DNA of 64,000 bases, taken from positions 62,001 to 126,000 of the forward strand of contig NZ_LBDA02000006.1 of the NCBI RefSeq assembly GCF_000980885.2, given 5' to 3'. This DNA is from Streptomyces malaysiense. GTDB lineage: Bacteria > Actinomycetota > Actinomycetes > Streptomycetales > Streptomycetaceae. Below, in pieces: positions 19,012-29,491 of the stretch. Under the pieces are notes generated by a model. That model made no database searches. It worked only from the letters and a program-made list of their open reading frames with translations, and had not been told where the DNA came from. Position 1 is the stretch's first letter, and each line of letters begins with the position of its first letter. The translations under genes were made by a program, and so were the position numbers.

Positions 19012-19045
19012 CCCCTCGCTTGCCTTACGGCACGAGGGGTTTTTT
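19012..19045 (+). terminator. ilvB attenuator (intrinsic terminator)
   Basis: CCCCTCG (19012-19018) pairs with CGAGGGG (19033-19039), with an inner TGCC/GGCA helix and a TTAC loop, followed by six T's (19040-19045). A factor-independent terminator ahead of ilvB and behind the leader peptide makes a classic attenuation unit. A preceding short hairpin CCGGA/TCCGG (about 18968-18983) could belong to the competing structure. Confidence 0.85.
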
Positions 19046-19124
19046 GTTGCACGAGTGCCCCTCGTACGACACCCGAACTCCGTCCGACCCTCGCAAAAAT
19101 CCTCAGCATCGAGAAGAGAAGCCG

Positions 19125-20975
19125 ATGACCGAGCAGGCCACCGGGGCCCATCATCCGCAGCCCCGGCCCCGATCCGGCGGACAGCACTCCGCCCCCGTCG
19201 AGCACGTCACGGGCGCGCAGTCCCTCATTCGCTCCCTCGAGGAGGTCGGCGCGGACACGGTGTTCGGGATTCCGGGCGGCGCGATCCTGCCGGCCTACGA
19301 CCCGCTGATGGACTCCACCCGGGTGCGTCACGTCCTGGTCCGCCACGAGCAGGGCGCGGGCCACGCGGCCGAGGGATACGCGCAGGCCACCGGGAAGGTC
19401 GGCGTCTGCATGGCGACGAGCGGACCGGGCGCCACCAACCTGGTCACCCCGATCGCCGACGCCCACATGGACTCGGTGCCGATGGTCGCGATCACCGGCC
19501 AGGTGTCGTCGAAGTCGATCGGCACGGACGCCTTCCAGGAGGCGGACATCGTCGGCATCACCATGCCGATCACCAAGCACAACTTCCTGGTGACCAAGGC
19601 CGAGGACATCCCGCGGGTCATCGCCCAGGCGTTCCACATCGCCTCCACCGGGCGCCCCGGCCCGGTGCTGGTCGACATCGCCAAGGACGCCCTCCAGGCG
19701 AAGACAACCTTCTCCTGGCCGCCGGTCATGGACCTGCCCGGCTACCGCCCCGTCACCAAGCCGCACGCCAAGCAGATCCGCGAGGCCGCCAAGCTGATCA
19801 CCGCCGCCAAGCGGCCCGTCCTCTACGTCGGCGGCGGCGTCCTGAAGGCCAAGGCCACCGCCGAGCTGAAGGTCCTCGCCGAACTCACCGGGGCACCCGT
19901 CACCACCACCCTGATGGCGCTCGGCGCGTTCCCCGACAGCCACCCGCTGCACGTGGGGATGCCGGGCATGCACGGTGCGGTCACCGCCGTCACCGCGCTG
20001 CAGAAGGCGGACCTGATCGTCGCCCTCGGCGCCCGCTTCGACGACCGCGTCACCGGCAAGCTGGACAGCTTCGCGCCGTACGCCAAGATCGTGCACGCCG
20101 ACATCGACCCGGCCGAGATCGGCAAGAACCGCGAGGCCGACGTGCCCATCGTGGGCGACGCCCGCGAGGTCATCGCCGACCTGGTCCAGGCCGTGCAGAA
20201 GGAGCACAGCGAGGGTCAGCGGGGCGACTACAGCGCCTGGTGGCAGGACCTCAACCGCTGGCGCGAGACCTACCCGCTCGGCTACGACCGGCCCGAGGAC
20301 GGCTCGCTGTCCCCGCAGGCCGTCATCGAGCGCGTCGGACAGCTCGCCCCCGAGGGCACCATCTTCGCGGCGGGCGTCGGCCAGCACCAGATGTGGTCCG
20401 CGCACTTCATCCAGTACGACCGGCCGGCCACCTGGCTGAACTCCGGCGGCGCCGGAACCATGGGCTACTCGGTCCCGGCCGCCATGGGCGCCAAGGCCGG
20501 CCGGCCCGAGCGGACGGTCTGGGCGATCGACGGCGACGGCTGCTTCCAGATGACCAACCAGGAACTGACCACCTGCGCCCTGAACAACATCCCCATCAAG
20601 GTCGCCGTCATCAACAACGGCGCGCTCGGGATGGTCCGCCAGTGGCAGACTCTGTTCTACAACCAGCGCTACTCCAACACCGTGCTGCACAGCGGTCCCG
20701 ACGACGTCAACCCCGAGGCCAGGGGCACGCGGGTGCCGGACTTCGTGAAGCTGGCCGAGGCGATGGGCTGCGTGGGGCTGCGCTGCGAGCGCCCCGAGGA
20801 CCTGGACAAGGTCATCGAGGAGGCCAATTCCATCAACGACCGTCCGGTGGTCGTGGACTTCATCGTCCACCAGGACGCCATGGTGTGGCCGATGGTCGCC
20901 GCCGGCACCTCGAACGACGAGATCATGGCCGCCCGGGACGTCCGCCCCGACTTCGGCGACAGCGAAGACGACTGA
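19125..20975 (+). CDS. ilvB: Acetolactate synthase large subunit
   Basis: This 616-aa ThDP- and FAD-dependent enzyme condenses two pyruvates (to valine/leucine) or pyruvate and 2-ketobutyrate (to isoleucine). The activating Glu lies in [16 protein letters not shown]. The ThDP motif begins at [19 protein letters not shown], and the FAD/central domain shows [17 protein letters not shown]. The first ~35 residues ([16 protein letters not shown]) are a loose extension before the Pyr domain. ATG 19125 follows GAGAAGAGAA. It is the first gene of ilvB-ilvN-ilvC, with a leader-peptide attenuator controlling entry. Confidence 0.97.
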   Translation: MTEQATGAHHPQPRPRSGGQHSAPVEHVTGAQSLIRSLEEVGADTVFGIPGGAILPAYDPLMDSTRVRHVLVRHEQGAGHAAEGYAQATGKVGVCMATSGPGATNLVTPIADAHMDSVPMVAITGQVSSKSIGTDAFQEADIVGITMPITKHNFLVTKAEDIPRVIAQAFHIASTGRPGPVLVDIAKDALQAKTTFSWPPVMDLPGYRPVTKPHAKQIREAAKLITAAKRPVLYVGGGVLKAKATAELKVLAELTGAPVTTTLMALGAFPDSHPLHVGMPGMHGAVTAVTALQKADLIVALGARFDDRVTGKLDSFAPYAKIVHADIDPAEIGKNREADVPIVGDAREVIADLVQAVQKEHSEGQRGDYSAWWQDLNRWRETYPLGYDRPEDGSLSPQAVIERVGQLAPEGTIFAAGVGQHQMWSAHFIQYDRPATWLNSGGAGTMGYSVPAAMGAKAGRPERTVWAIDGDGCFQMTNQELTTCALNNIPIKVAVINNGALGMVRQWQTLFYNQRYSNTVLHSGPDDVNPEARGTRVPDFVKLAEAMGCVGLRCERPEDLDKVIEEANSINDRPVVVDFIVHQDAMVWPMVAAGTSNDEIMAARDVRPDFGDSEDD

Positions 20976-20997
20976 GCGAGAGAGACGTAAAAAGACC

Positions 20998-22651
<1,654 letters not shown>

Positions 22652-22662
22652 GCCTCACGTCA

Positions 22663-22691
22663 GGGGGTCGGGGCATGCTGCTCCGGCCCCC
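22663..22691 (+). terminator. Terminator after ilvC
   Basis: GGGGGTCGG (22663-22671) pairs with CCGGCCCCC (22683-22691), with one U.G pair and an eleven-base loop. It begins 12 bases after the ilvC stop. Confidence 0.7.
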
Positions 22692-22782
22692 ATTCGCCAC
22701 GATCTCCGACAGCACTCCACATTGGAGTTCCCCGTCCGGGTGATCCTTCCGCAGCGGCGCAAAACGAAGAGCGCGGCGCCAC

Positions 22783-22788
22783 TAGACT
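22783..22788 (+). promoter_or_regulatory. Candidate -10 box for serA
   Basis: TAGACT matches the Streptomyces TAnnnT -10 pattern, about 110 bases before the serA start. It implies an own promoter for serA and a leader of about 100 bases. The -35 region is not distinctive. Confidence 0.3.
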
Positions 22789-22900
22789 GCTGCACAACAT
22801 ACGCGTCAGGCCCACAGCGTCGTGCGTCTTCCACGCGGCTAGCACCCCTCCGCCAGCGGCCGTCGGGACGGCCGTCCGCATTGGACTTGTGAGGACCCAC

Positions 22901-24490
22901 GTGAGCTCGAAACCCGTCGTACTCATCGCCGAAGAGCTTTCGCCCGCGACCGTCGACGCCCTCGGCCCGGACTTCGAGATCCGGCACTGCAACGGAGCCG
23001 ACCGGGCGGAGCTGCTGCCCGCCATCGCCGACGTCGACGCCATCCTGATCCGTTCCGCGACCAAGGTCGACGCCGAGGCCGTGGCCGCGGCCAGGAAGCT
23101 CAAGGTCGTCGCCCGCGCGGGCGTCGGCCTGGACAACGTGGACGTGTCCGCCGCCACCAAGGCCGGCGTGATGGTCGTCAACGCTCCGACCTCCAACATC
23201 GTGACCGCGGCCGAGCTGGCCTGCGGTCTGCTGCTGTCCACCGCCCGCAACATCCCGCAGGCCAACGCCGCGCTGAAGAACGGTGAGTGGAAGCGCAGCA
23301 AGTACACGGGCGTCGAGCTGGCCGAGAAGACCCTCGGCGTCGTCGGCCTCGGCCGCATCGGCGCCCTGGTCGCGCAGCGCATGTCGGCCTTCGGCATGAA
23401 GGTCGTCGCCTACGACCCGTACGTGCAGCCGGCGCGCGCCGCCCAGATGGGCGTCAAGGTGCTCTCCCTGGACGAGCTCCTGGAGGTCTCCGACTTCATC
23501 ACCGTCCACCTGCCGAAGACCCCCGAGACCCTGGGCCTCATCGGCGACGAGGCGCTGCGCAAGGTCAAGCCGAGCGTGCGCATCGTCAACGCCGCGCGCG
23601 GCGGCATCGTGGACGAGGCGGCGCTGTACGCGGCGCTGAAGGAGGGCCGCGTCGCCGGCGCCGGCCTCGACGTGTACGCCAAGGAGCCGTGCACCGACTC
23701 CCCGCTGTTCGAGCTGGACGAGGTCGTGTGCACCCCCCACCTGGGCGCCTCCACGGACGAGGCCCAGGAGAAGGCGGGCATCGCGGTCGCCCGGTCGGTG
23801 CGCCTCGCCCTCGCCGGCGAACTGGTCCCGGACGCGGTCAACGTCCAGGGCGGTGTCATCGCCGAGGACGTCAAGCCGGGCCTGCCGCTCGCCGAGCGCC
23901 TCGGCCGCATCTTCACCGCGCTCGCCGGTGAGGTAGCCGTGCGCCTGGACGTCGAGGTCTACGGCGAGATCACCCAGCACGACGTGAAGGTGCTCGAACT
24001 CTCCGCGCTCAAGGGCGTGTTCGAGGACGTCGTCGACGAGACGGTGTCGTACGTGAACGCGCCGTTGTTCGCCCAGGAGCGCGGCGTCGAGGTCCGCCTC
24101 ACCACCAGCTCCGAGGCCAGCGAGCACCGCAACGTGGTGACCGTGCGCGGCACGCTGGGCACCGGCGAGGAGGTGTCGGTCTCCGGCACCCTGGCCGGCC
24201 CCAAGCACATCCAGAAGATCGTCGCGGTCGGGGAGTACGACGTCGACCTGGCCCTCGCCGACCACATGCTGGTCCTGCGCTACGAGGACCGGCCCGGTGT
24301 CGTCGGCACCGTCGGCCGCATTCTCGGCGAGGCCGGCCTGAACATCGCCGGCATGCAGGTCGCCCGCGCCGCGGTGGGCGGCGAGGCCCTGGCCGTCCTC
24401 ACGGTGGACGACACGGTGACGCCGAACGTCCTGGCCGAGGTCGCCGCCGAGATCGGCGCGGCGTCGGCGCGTTCGGTGAACCTGGTCTGA
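22901..24490 (+). CDS. serA: D-3-phosphoglycerate dehydrogenase
   Basis: This 529-aa enzyme performs the first step of serine synthesis, oxidising 3-phosphoglycerate with NAD+. It is the long form with a Rossmann domain (VVGLGRIGALVAQRMSAFG), catalytic Arg (NAARGGIVDEAAL) and His (CTPHLGASTDEAQEKAG). An intervening ASB domain (~residues 320-450) and a C-terminal ACT domain (LRYEDRPGVVGTVGRILGEA) for serine feedback follow. Length matches the M. tuberculosis type. Start: GTG 22901 has GAGGA six bases upstream; GTG 22889 four codons earlier lacks a site. A very long hairpin closes the gene. Confidence 0.97.
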   Translation: MSSKPVVLIAEELSPATVDALGPDFEIRHCNGADRAELLPAIADVDAILIRSATKVDAEAVAAARKLKVVARAGVGLDNVDVSAATKAGVMVVNAPTSNIVTAAELACGLLLSTARNIPQANAALKNGEWKRSKYTGVELAEKTLGVVGLGRIGALVAQRMSAFGMKVVAYDPYVQPARAAQMGVKVLSLDELLEVSDFITVHLPKTPETLGLIGDEALRKVKPSVRIVNAARGGIVDEAALYAALKEGRVAGAGLDVYAKEPCTDSPLFELDEVVCTPHLGASTDEAQEKAGIAVARSVRLALAGELVPDAVNVQGGVIAEDVKPGLPLAERLGRIFTALAGEVAVRLDVEVYGEITQHDVKVLELSALKGVFEDVVDETVSYVNAPLFAQERGVEVRLTTSSEASEHRNVVTVRGTLGTGEEVSVSGTLAGPKHIQKIVAVGEYDVDLALADHMLVLRYEDRPGVVGTVGRILGEAGLNIAGMQVARAAVGGEALAVLTVDDTVTPNVLAEVAAEIGAASARSVNLV

Positions 24491-24544
24491 CCTCCCTTCC
24501 CCGCTCGCCCGCCCAGCCGACCCGCTGGGCTGAAGGGTTGGCGT

Positions 24545-24590
24545 AGAACGCGGGACGGGCCGAGGTCTCCCTCGGCCCGTCCCGCGTTCT
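24545..24590 (+). terminator. Perfect 21-bp hairpin terminator after serA
   Basis: The arms 24545-24565 and 24570-24590 are perfectly complementary around a four-base loop (TCTC). It insulates serA from the following convergent accessory region. Confidence 0.9.
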
Positions 24591-24684
24591 CTCGTCCTCC
24601 CGTGCCGTCGGGATCGCGCGGGTCGCGGCGGCCACCGCGGTGAGGCGCACCGCGGCTCGTGGGCGAACGTCGCCTGCCGCGGCA

Positions 24685-25476
24685 CTAGAGTCCGGCCGCT
24701 CGTCGGCCCAGGACGGGCTCGGCCAGGAACCTCGCCGGGCCGCACAGCGTCTGGCCGTGCCGGGCGAAGAGCTCGTCTCGGGAGTCGAAGTGCCCGAGGT
24801 CCGTGAGCAGGTACGCCGAGGGTTCGCACGAGCCGTCCGACGCGGGGCAGGCCGTGCCCCTGTCCCAGTCGACGCTCGTCCTGGACAGTGCCTCGAAGAG
24901 GGTCTCCGGACCGGCGTTCGTGAAGCCGCCGCCGGCCCGGCCACGTGGCTCGCCGGCACCGGCGAAGAGCTCGGACACCGCAAGCCACGGTGCGCCGGCG
25001 TGATCGGCCTCGGACAGCCCATCGAGGTGGAACTCCGGCCAGGCCAGCACTACTTGCGCGGGGACAAGCCGACGTAGCCGGGGGAAGCGCGGGTACCAGA
25101 ACGCGCCGTCCACGACCAGGCCGCGCACCCGGGAGGGAACGCCCCACGCCCGCGCGACCGCTTCCAGTACGGCCATCCGCTGGCTGCAGGAGCCGCGGCC
25201 GAGCCGCAGGACCTGGGACACCGGTCGCGTCTCCTCCACCGAGTACACCGGGCGAACCTCTTCGGAGATCCATCGGTGTGCGCGGCGGAGAGCCGCCACC
25301 TTCGCCGCGGGCCCCTCCTCTTCCGGGGCCGCGGTGCCGATACTCCGCACGGCAGACCGGACCCGCGGATGTCCCCGGTCGAGAATCCGCGTCGGTGCGG
25401 TTCCTCCGCACGCATCACGGCCGCCGGCCTCGGCCTGTCGAGTCCGCCCGCACGGCGTCAGCAGCCTACTCACCAT
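24685..25476 (-). CDS. Transglutaminase-like protein
   Basis: This 263-aa protein resembles the transglutaminase-like (papain-fold) superfamily. GRGSCSQRMAVLEAVARAWG around Cys97, followed by VPSRVRGLVVDG, is the nucleophile helix and first strand pattern. About 35 residues later AWPEFHLDG looks like the His-motif strand, but the position of the usual HAW histidine reads Leu, so activity is doubtful. No signal peptide is evident. ATG 25476 follows GGGGAGGGGA. The gene lies in an accessory block between serA and the proline genes. It is same-strand with the ATPase gene ~180 bases upstream. Family membership is my reading of the motif and not certain. Confidence 0.6.
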   Translation of the reverse strand: MVSRLLTPCGRTRQAEAGGRDACGGTAPTRILDRGHPRVRSAVRSIGTAAPEEEGPAAKVAALRRAHRWISEEVRPVYSVEETRPVSQVLRLGRGSCSQRMAVLEAVARAWGVPSRVRGLVVDGAFWYPRFPRLRRLVPAQVVLAWPEFHLDGLSEADHAGAPWLAVSELFAGAGEPRGRAGGGFTNAGPETLFEALSRTSVDWDRGTACPASDGSCEPSAYLLTDLGHFDSRDELFARHGQTLCGPARFLAEPVLGRRAAGL

Positions 25477-25654
25477 GACCGTCCCCTCCCCTTCGAGTGG
25501 GGCCCAGTCTCCCCATCTTTTTGAACACGTTCAAGTGCGCCTGCCTGCCGGCCGGCAGCGGGCGGGCCGCGCTGTCGACGCGGGCCTGCGCCTCGTCTGC
25601 CGCACGGGCCGGCACCCGGTCCCGCCGGCCGAGTTGGCATCGAACCGAGAGGGT

Positions 25655-26062
25655 TCAGCCGGGGACGCCCAGGCGGGCCCGGACCGTCTTGCCGAGTTCC
25701 GCCCTGAGGAACCAGTCCAGTTCCTCCGCGAGCGCGGCGACGACTCGCAGCCCCCGGCCGCGCTCGCCCCCGGGGCCCTGCCGGCCCGGCTCGGGGAACG
25801 CCTGTACCGGGTCCGACACCTCCACGATCAGCTCGTTGTTCTCCAACTCCTGCAGTCTCAGCCACAGTTGGTGACCCGGCACCTTCGCGTGCACCGCCGC
25901 GTTGGCGACCAGCTCCGACGCCACGAGGGCGGCGTCCTCGATGTCCCCGGCCCAGTTCCAGCCCGTGAGGCGACGGCGGACCTGGGCGCGGGCGACGGGG
26001 ACGCTGCGGGTGGTCATGGGGTAGCTCATGGCCCAGTCGTGGGTGAGGAGGGTGGGGGGCAT
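25655..26062 (-). CDS. Anti-sigma-factor-like ATP-binding protein (HATPase_c, RsbW/AbaA type)
   Basis: This 135-aa protein has a minimal GHKL ATPase fold: N box VASELVANAAVHA (~residues 46-58), G1-type VEVSDP, and glycine loop GGERGRGLRVVAAL. Such stand-alone kinase domains act as anti-sigma or serine-kinase partners. In Streptomyces they commonly sit next to HTH-DUF5753 and DUF397 genes, as here. Start: ATG 26062 has CGGAG six bases upstream; in-frame upstream codons lack a site. It is divergent from the HTH gene (160-base shared promoter region), suggesting joint control. Confidence 0.85.
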   Translation of the reverse strand: MPPTLLTHDWAMSYPMTTRSVPVARAQVRRRLTGWNWAGDIEDAALVASELVANAAVHAKVPGHQLWLRLQELENNELIVEVSDPVQAFPEPGRQGPGGERGRGLRVVAALAEELDWFLRAELGKTVRARLGVPG

Positions 26063-26221
26063 GGGGGCTCCGTTCCGTTGCAGGTGTTCAACACGGTGAC
26101 GGGCCATCCCGTTCGACTTCAATCGAAAGCCATCTGATTAATCAGTGAGTTGGTAAGTGGACTATGCAGGATTTCGCGCGATCGCCTGCGAGCGTTGCAC
26201 AGGTGCTGGAACACTCTGCAC

Positions 26222-27103
26222 ATGGCACCAAAGCGTGGGCGCACAGCCCAACGACTCGAACTTGGCTTGCAACTCCGTCAGTTACGAGAGAACTGTGGAC
26301 GCGGAGACCGAGGCGGTGGCTTCACCCGGAGGCAAGCCGTCGTCGGGCTCCGCATCTCGGAGGCCTCGTTGCAGCGGATCGAGTCCGGTTCCCTCAACTT
26401 TCGTAACGTAGGTGACCTGCGCAAACTCCTCGACAAGTACGGCGTCACCGACGAGGAGGTCATCGAGTCGCTGATCAACCTCAACAAAGACTCCAACCAG
26501 CAGGACTGGTTGACGCAGTACCGGGGGCTGATGCCTGCGGGGATGCCGGGGTTCGTGGGGCTGGAACCGGAAGCGCGAGCGATGAAGGCATACCACCCGA
26601 CGGTCGTCCACGGCCTGTTGCAGACCGAGCGCTACGCCTTGGCGACTCACGAGTTGCACAAGCCGATCGAGGAGTACACGACGGAGTTCATCCGCAGCAG
26701 CGTCGAGCTACGGATGAAGCGCCAGGAGATCCTCACCCGGGAGGACCCGGTCAGGCTTCACGTGATCCTCGGCGAGGCCGCTCTGAGGTACCCCGTCGGA
26801 GGTCCTGAGGTGATGGACGAGCAGTTCTCGAAGATCGAGGAGATGTCGGGCTGGGACCACATCACCATCCAGGTGTTGCCGTTCCGTCGGAGTTACCGCT
26901 CCACCAACGACTTCTCCATCCTCGACTTCGGAAAGGATCTGCCCCCGCGAGTACAGGCCGACAGTGCCTGGGGTTCGGTGTCCACCTCGGACAAGCCCCG
27001 TGAAGTGGACCGCTTTCACCGCAGGTTCGACGTCATGGCAGCATCGGCATTGCCCCCCGATGTCACACCCGAATTCCTGCACCGACTAAGAGGAGAGCTG
27101 TAG
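26222..27103 (+). CDS. HTH (XRE) regulator with DUF5753 domain, WhiJ-like, with a TTA codon
   Basis: This 293-aa regulator has an N-terminal XRE helix-turn-helix (~residues 13-75; LRQLRENCG, then GLRISEASLQRIESG) and a C-terminal DUF5753/Scr1 domain. The latter shows the hallmark Trp/Tyr region QDWLTQYRGLMP, GLLQTERYAL and LHVILGEAALR. WhiJ-type proteins of this layout repress development or antibiotic genes in partnership with a small DUF397 protein. Codon 21 (26282-26284) is TTA, so expression may depend on the bldA tRNA. ATG 26222 is chosen because it places the HTH near the N-terminus; the ribosome site is weak. The DUF397 gene follows after four bases. Confidence 0.9.
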   Translation: MAPKRGRTAQRLELGLQLRQLRENCGRGDRGGGFTRRQAVVGLRISEASLQRIESGSLNFRNVGDLRKLLDKYGVTDEEVIESLINLNKDSNQQDWLTQYRGLMPAGMPGFVGLEPEARAMKAYHPTVVHGLLQTERYALATHELHKPIEEYTTEFIRSSVELRMKRQEILTREDPVRLHVILGEAALRYPVGGPEVMDEQFSKIEEMSGWDHITIQVLPFRRSYRSTNDFSILDFGKDLPPRVQADSAWGSVSTSDKPREVDRFHRRFDVMAASALPPDVTPEFLHRLRGEL

Positions 27104-27107
27104 GGCC

Positions 27108-27320
27108 ATGAACCCGCGCCGCATCGCAACCGAACTCGCACCCGACCACGACTGGTTCAAGTCCTCCTACAGTGACCCCGGCCAGAACTGCGTCGAAGTG
27201 GCCCCCCTCCACCCCCACATCGGCGTCCGCGACTCCAAGGACCCCCACGGCCCCGCCCTCCTCCTCCCTTTCCACGCCTGGGCGGAGTTCATCGGGCACG
27301 TTGCCGGGGCCGCGGAGTAG
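27108..27320 (+). CDS. DUF397 small protein
   Basis: This 70-aa protein has the DUF397 core: DWFKSSYSDPGQNCVEVA, then HIGVRDSKDPHGPALLL and WAEFIGHV. DUF397 proteins are small partners encoded next to DUF5753 regulators and thought to modulate them. Here the ATG is four bases after the regulator's stop with TAGGG as a weak site, so the pair is co-translated. The normal family length is kept. Confidence 0.92.
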   Translation: MNPRRIATELAPDHDWFKSSYSDPGQNCVEVAPLHPHIGVRDSKDPHGPALLLPFHAWAEFIGHVAGAAE

Positions 27321-27431
27321 TCGGGATCGTCCCACCACGAGGCGCCCCCGCCGGACTGGATCGCCGGCCGGGCGGGGGCCCTCCCACCAGGCTCCGCTCG
27401 GGGCTGTCGGATGCGAGAGTGGAGGAGCGCC

Positions 27432-27766
27432 GTGGGGGTCCGCAGGACAGCGAAGGGCGTCGGTGACTTTCTGATCGACATGGTGGGAGAAGCCCTCACC
27501 GAGGCGATCCTCAGCCTGCTCGCCTGCGCCCTGCTCGGCTGCCTGGCCCTGACCGCCTACCTGAGCTGGTCCTTCGGCCCGCGCTTCACCATCGCGGGGG
27601 CCGGGCTGCTCGGTTTCTTCCTCGTCCACGTGCCTGGCAGATCTTCCGTGATCCCACGAAGGGCCGCCGTCGGGGCCTCGCCGCCCTGACCGCTGCCGGC
27701 TTCACCGTGGCCGCCATGACAGCCCTCTTCCTGCTGGCCCACGGCACAGGGTGCGACTGCCTGTGA
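27432..27766 (+). pseudogene. Small membrane protein gene with a probable frameshift
   Basis: From GTG 27432 (GGAGGAG five bases upstream) one frame encodes a helix-rich protein, ending GLLGFFLVHVPGRSS and stopping at 27689. From about 27630 another frame is clearly coding: AWQIFRDPTKGRRRGLAAL, then a second hydrophobic segment TVAAMTALFLLAHGTGCDCL, stopping at 27766. Joining them by a one-base shift near 27626-27632 gives a continuous ~110-aa protein with three membrane segments. Either this is a recent frameshift or a sequencing error. Function is unknown. It follows the DUF397 gene on the same strand. Confidence 0.6.
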
Positions 27767-27938
27767 GGCCGCCCGGCTCCATGCGCTCGGCCTGCCCGTG
27801 CGACGCGCGGCGGCCGGACGAACGCTCGGCCACCGCAGGACCGGGGCCGGTCCGCGGTGGCTGTCCCGGGAACGCGTGACTCGTGGAAGGCGCCGATCCG
27901 GGGCAGGGCGCGGGTCCCGTCATGATGATCCCGTCCCG

Positions 27939-29309
27939 CTACAGCCTCGCCCGCTTCAACGCCATGTGCAGCAGCAGCCGGTCCTCGCCGTCGTCCAGGT
28001 CCAGGCCCGTCAGCTGTTCCACGCGGTTGAGCCGGTAGTAGAGGGTCTGGCGGTGGATGCCCAGCTCCGCGGCCGTGCGGCCCGCCTGGCCCGCGCAGTC
28101 CAGGTAGACCTCGGCGGTGCGGGCCAGCTCGCGGTGGGCGGGGGAGAGGAGGGGGCCGGCCGCCGGGTCCTGCCCGGACTCCGGGGGGAGCGCGGTCAGC
28201 AGGCGGTACGGCCCGATGCCCCGCCACTGTGCGATCGGCCCGAGGTGCCGTTCGGCGAGCGCCGCCTGTGCCGCGGCGCGCGCCTCCTGCCAGACCGTGC
28301 CCAGCTCGGCCAGCCCGACCCGGGGGTCCCCGATACCGGCGGCGGGCCCGCCGAACCCGGCCGTGTACCGGCCCGCCCCGGCGACTCCCGCGGCGACCGC
28401 CGCGGCCACCGCCGCCCCGGCCCCGCGCGGTACCGCCCCGCGCGCCCTGCCGCCCGAAGCTCCCTCCGCCCCGGCGCCGGAACCCGCCGGCCCCGGGCTC
28501 CCCTCCGTCGTGGCCCCCGGCCCGCCGGGCGGCCCCAGGGCTCCCCAGGCCGTCTCCGCCTCCTCCAGCAACCGGCCCGCCGCCGCCGACGCCGGTGCCG
28601 CCACCGCCGTGGAGCGGAGCCGCACCAGTACCGCGAGGCTCTGGGACGCCGCTCCCCAGGGAACCGTGCACAGGGCCGCCGCGTGCGGGACGGAGCGGGC
28701 GGACGGGGCGTCGTCGGGGTCGGGGGAGGGCCAGGGGGCGACGCAGACCAGGGTGTGCGGGCCGTCCGCGCGGGGGCCGAGCGCCGTGCGCAGGTCGGCC
28801 ACCGCCATGTCCCGCTGCCAGCCGCCCTCCGCCGTGAGGACCGCCCGCAGCTCCCGGCTCAGACCCGCCCCGGCCTCCGCCTCGTCCGCCAGCAGCGCGC
28901 CGATCCGGCCGGCCACCCGCATCGCCGCCGCCAGTTGGTCGTCCGTCGGCCCGGTCTCGCCCTCCAGGAGCCAGACGTAGCCGACGACGACGCCCCGGTG
29001 CCGCACGGGCAGGCAGATCCGGCCGCGGTAGACCCCGGCCTCGGGGCTCGGCGGGATGCGGACCGGGCCGGTGGCGCGGGTGATGCCGAAGCCCTCGAAC
29101 CAGGCGCGCACGCCCGCCGTGGAGCGCCGGGTCAGGATCGAGCGGGTGCGCACCGGGTCCAGCGCCGAGGCGTCCAGCTCGTCGTCGCTGTCGTACGTGC
29201 CGAAGGCGAGCAGCTCGAAGTCGCGGTTCTCCAGGGTCGCGGGCGCGCCCAGCAGCTCCGAGATCTCGTCCACCAGTTCCTGGTAGTCACCCTTGTAATC
29301 CGCCGCCAC
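27939..29309 (-). CDS. PucR-family transcriptional regulator, probably controls putA-pruA
   Basis: This ~456-aa regulator has a C-terminal PucR HTH_30 domain: [20 protein letters not shown], then [21 protein letters not shown]-terminal and GGDEF-like (CdaR) regions of low conservation precede it, and the middle ~300-350 is a Gly/Ala/Pro-rich linker. PucR proteins next to proline catabolism genes in actinomycetes activate them in response to proline. Divergence from putA (~180 bases) supports that here. Start: GTG 29309 has GGGGGAG nine bases upstream; ATG 29327 and upstream codons in the open frame lack a good site. Confidence 0.88.
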   Translation of the reverse strand: MAADYKGDYQELVDEISELLGAPATLENRDFELLAFGTYDSDDELDASALDPVRTRSILTRRSTAGVRAWFEGFGITRATGPVRIPPSPEAGVYRGRICLPVRHRGVVVGYVWLLEGETGPTDDQLAAAMRVAGRIGALLADEAEAGAGLSRELRAVLTAEGGWQRDMAVADLRTALGPRADGPHTLVCVAPWPSPDPDDAPSARSVPHAAALCTVPWGAASQSLAVLVRLRSTAVAAPASAAAGRLLEEAETAWGALGPPGGPGATTEGSPGPAGSGAGAEGASGGRARGAVPRGAGAAVAAAVAAGVAGAGRYTAGFGGPAAGIGDPRVGLAELGTVWQEARAAAQAALAERHLGPIAQWRGIGPYRLLTALPPESGQDPAAGPLLSPAHRELARTAEVYLDCAGQAGRTAAELGIHRQTLYYRLNRVEQLTGLDLDDGEDRLLLHMALKRARL

Positions 29310-29439
29310 CCGGGCATTCTCCCCCATTTTCCGGCCATCTTCATACAGATGTCTGAGATCCCGGGCACGGATGCGTGACAGCTGTCGATGGCCGACGATC
29401 AAAGGGATCCGTAGGTTTCGCGGTGGTTCTCCGTGCCGT

Positions 29440-29455
29440 ACCCGAATCGTCGGGT
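29440..29455. promoter_or_regulatory. Palindrome in the putA leader region
   Basis: ACCCGA-ATCG-TCGGGT is a perfect 16-base inverted repeat 37 bases before the putA start, in the gap divergent from the PucR-type gene. It could be the regulator's operator or a small hairpin. Confidence 0.35.
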
Positions 29456-29491
29456 GATGGCCTCTTTGGTGCTTGTCTGTGGAGGTGCCCC

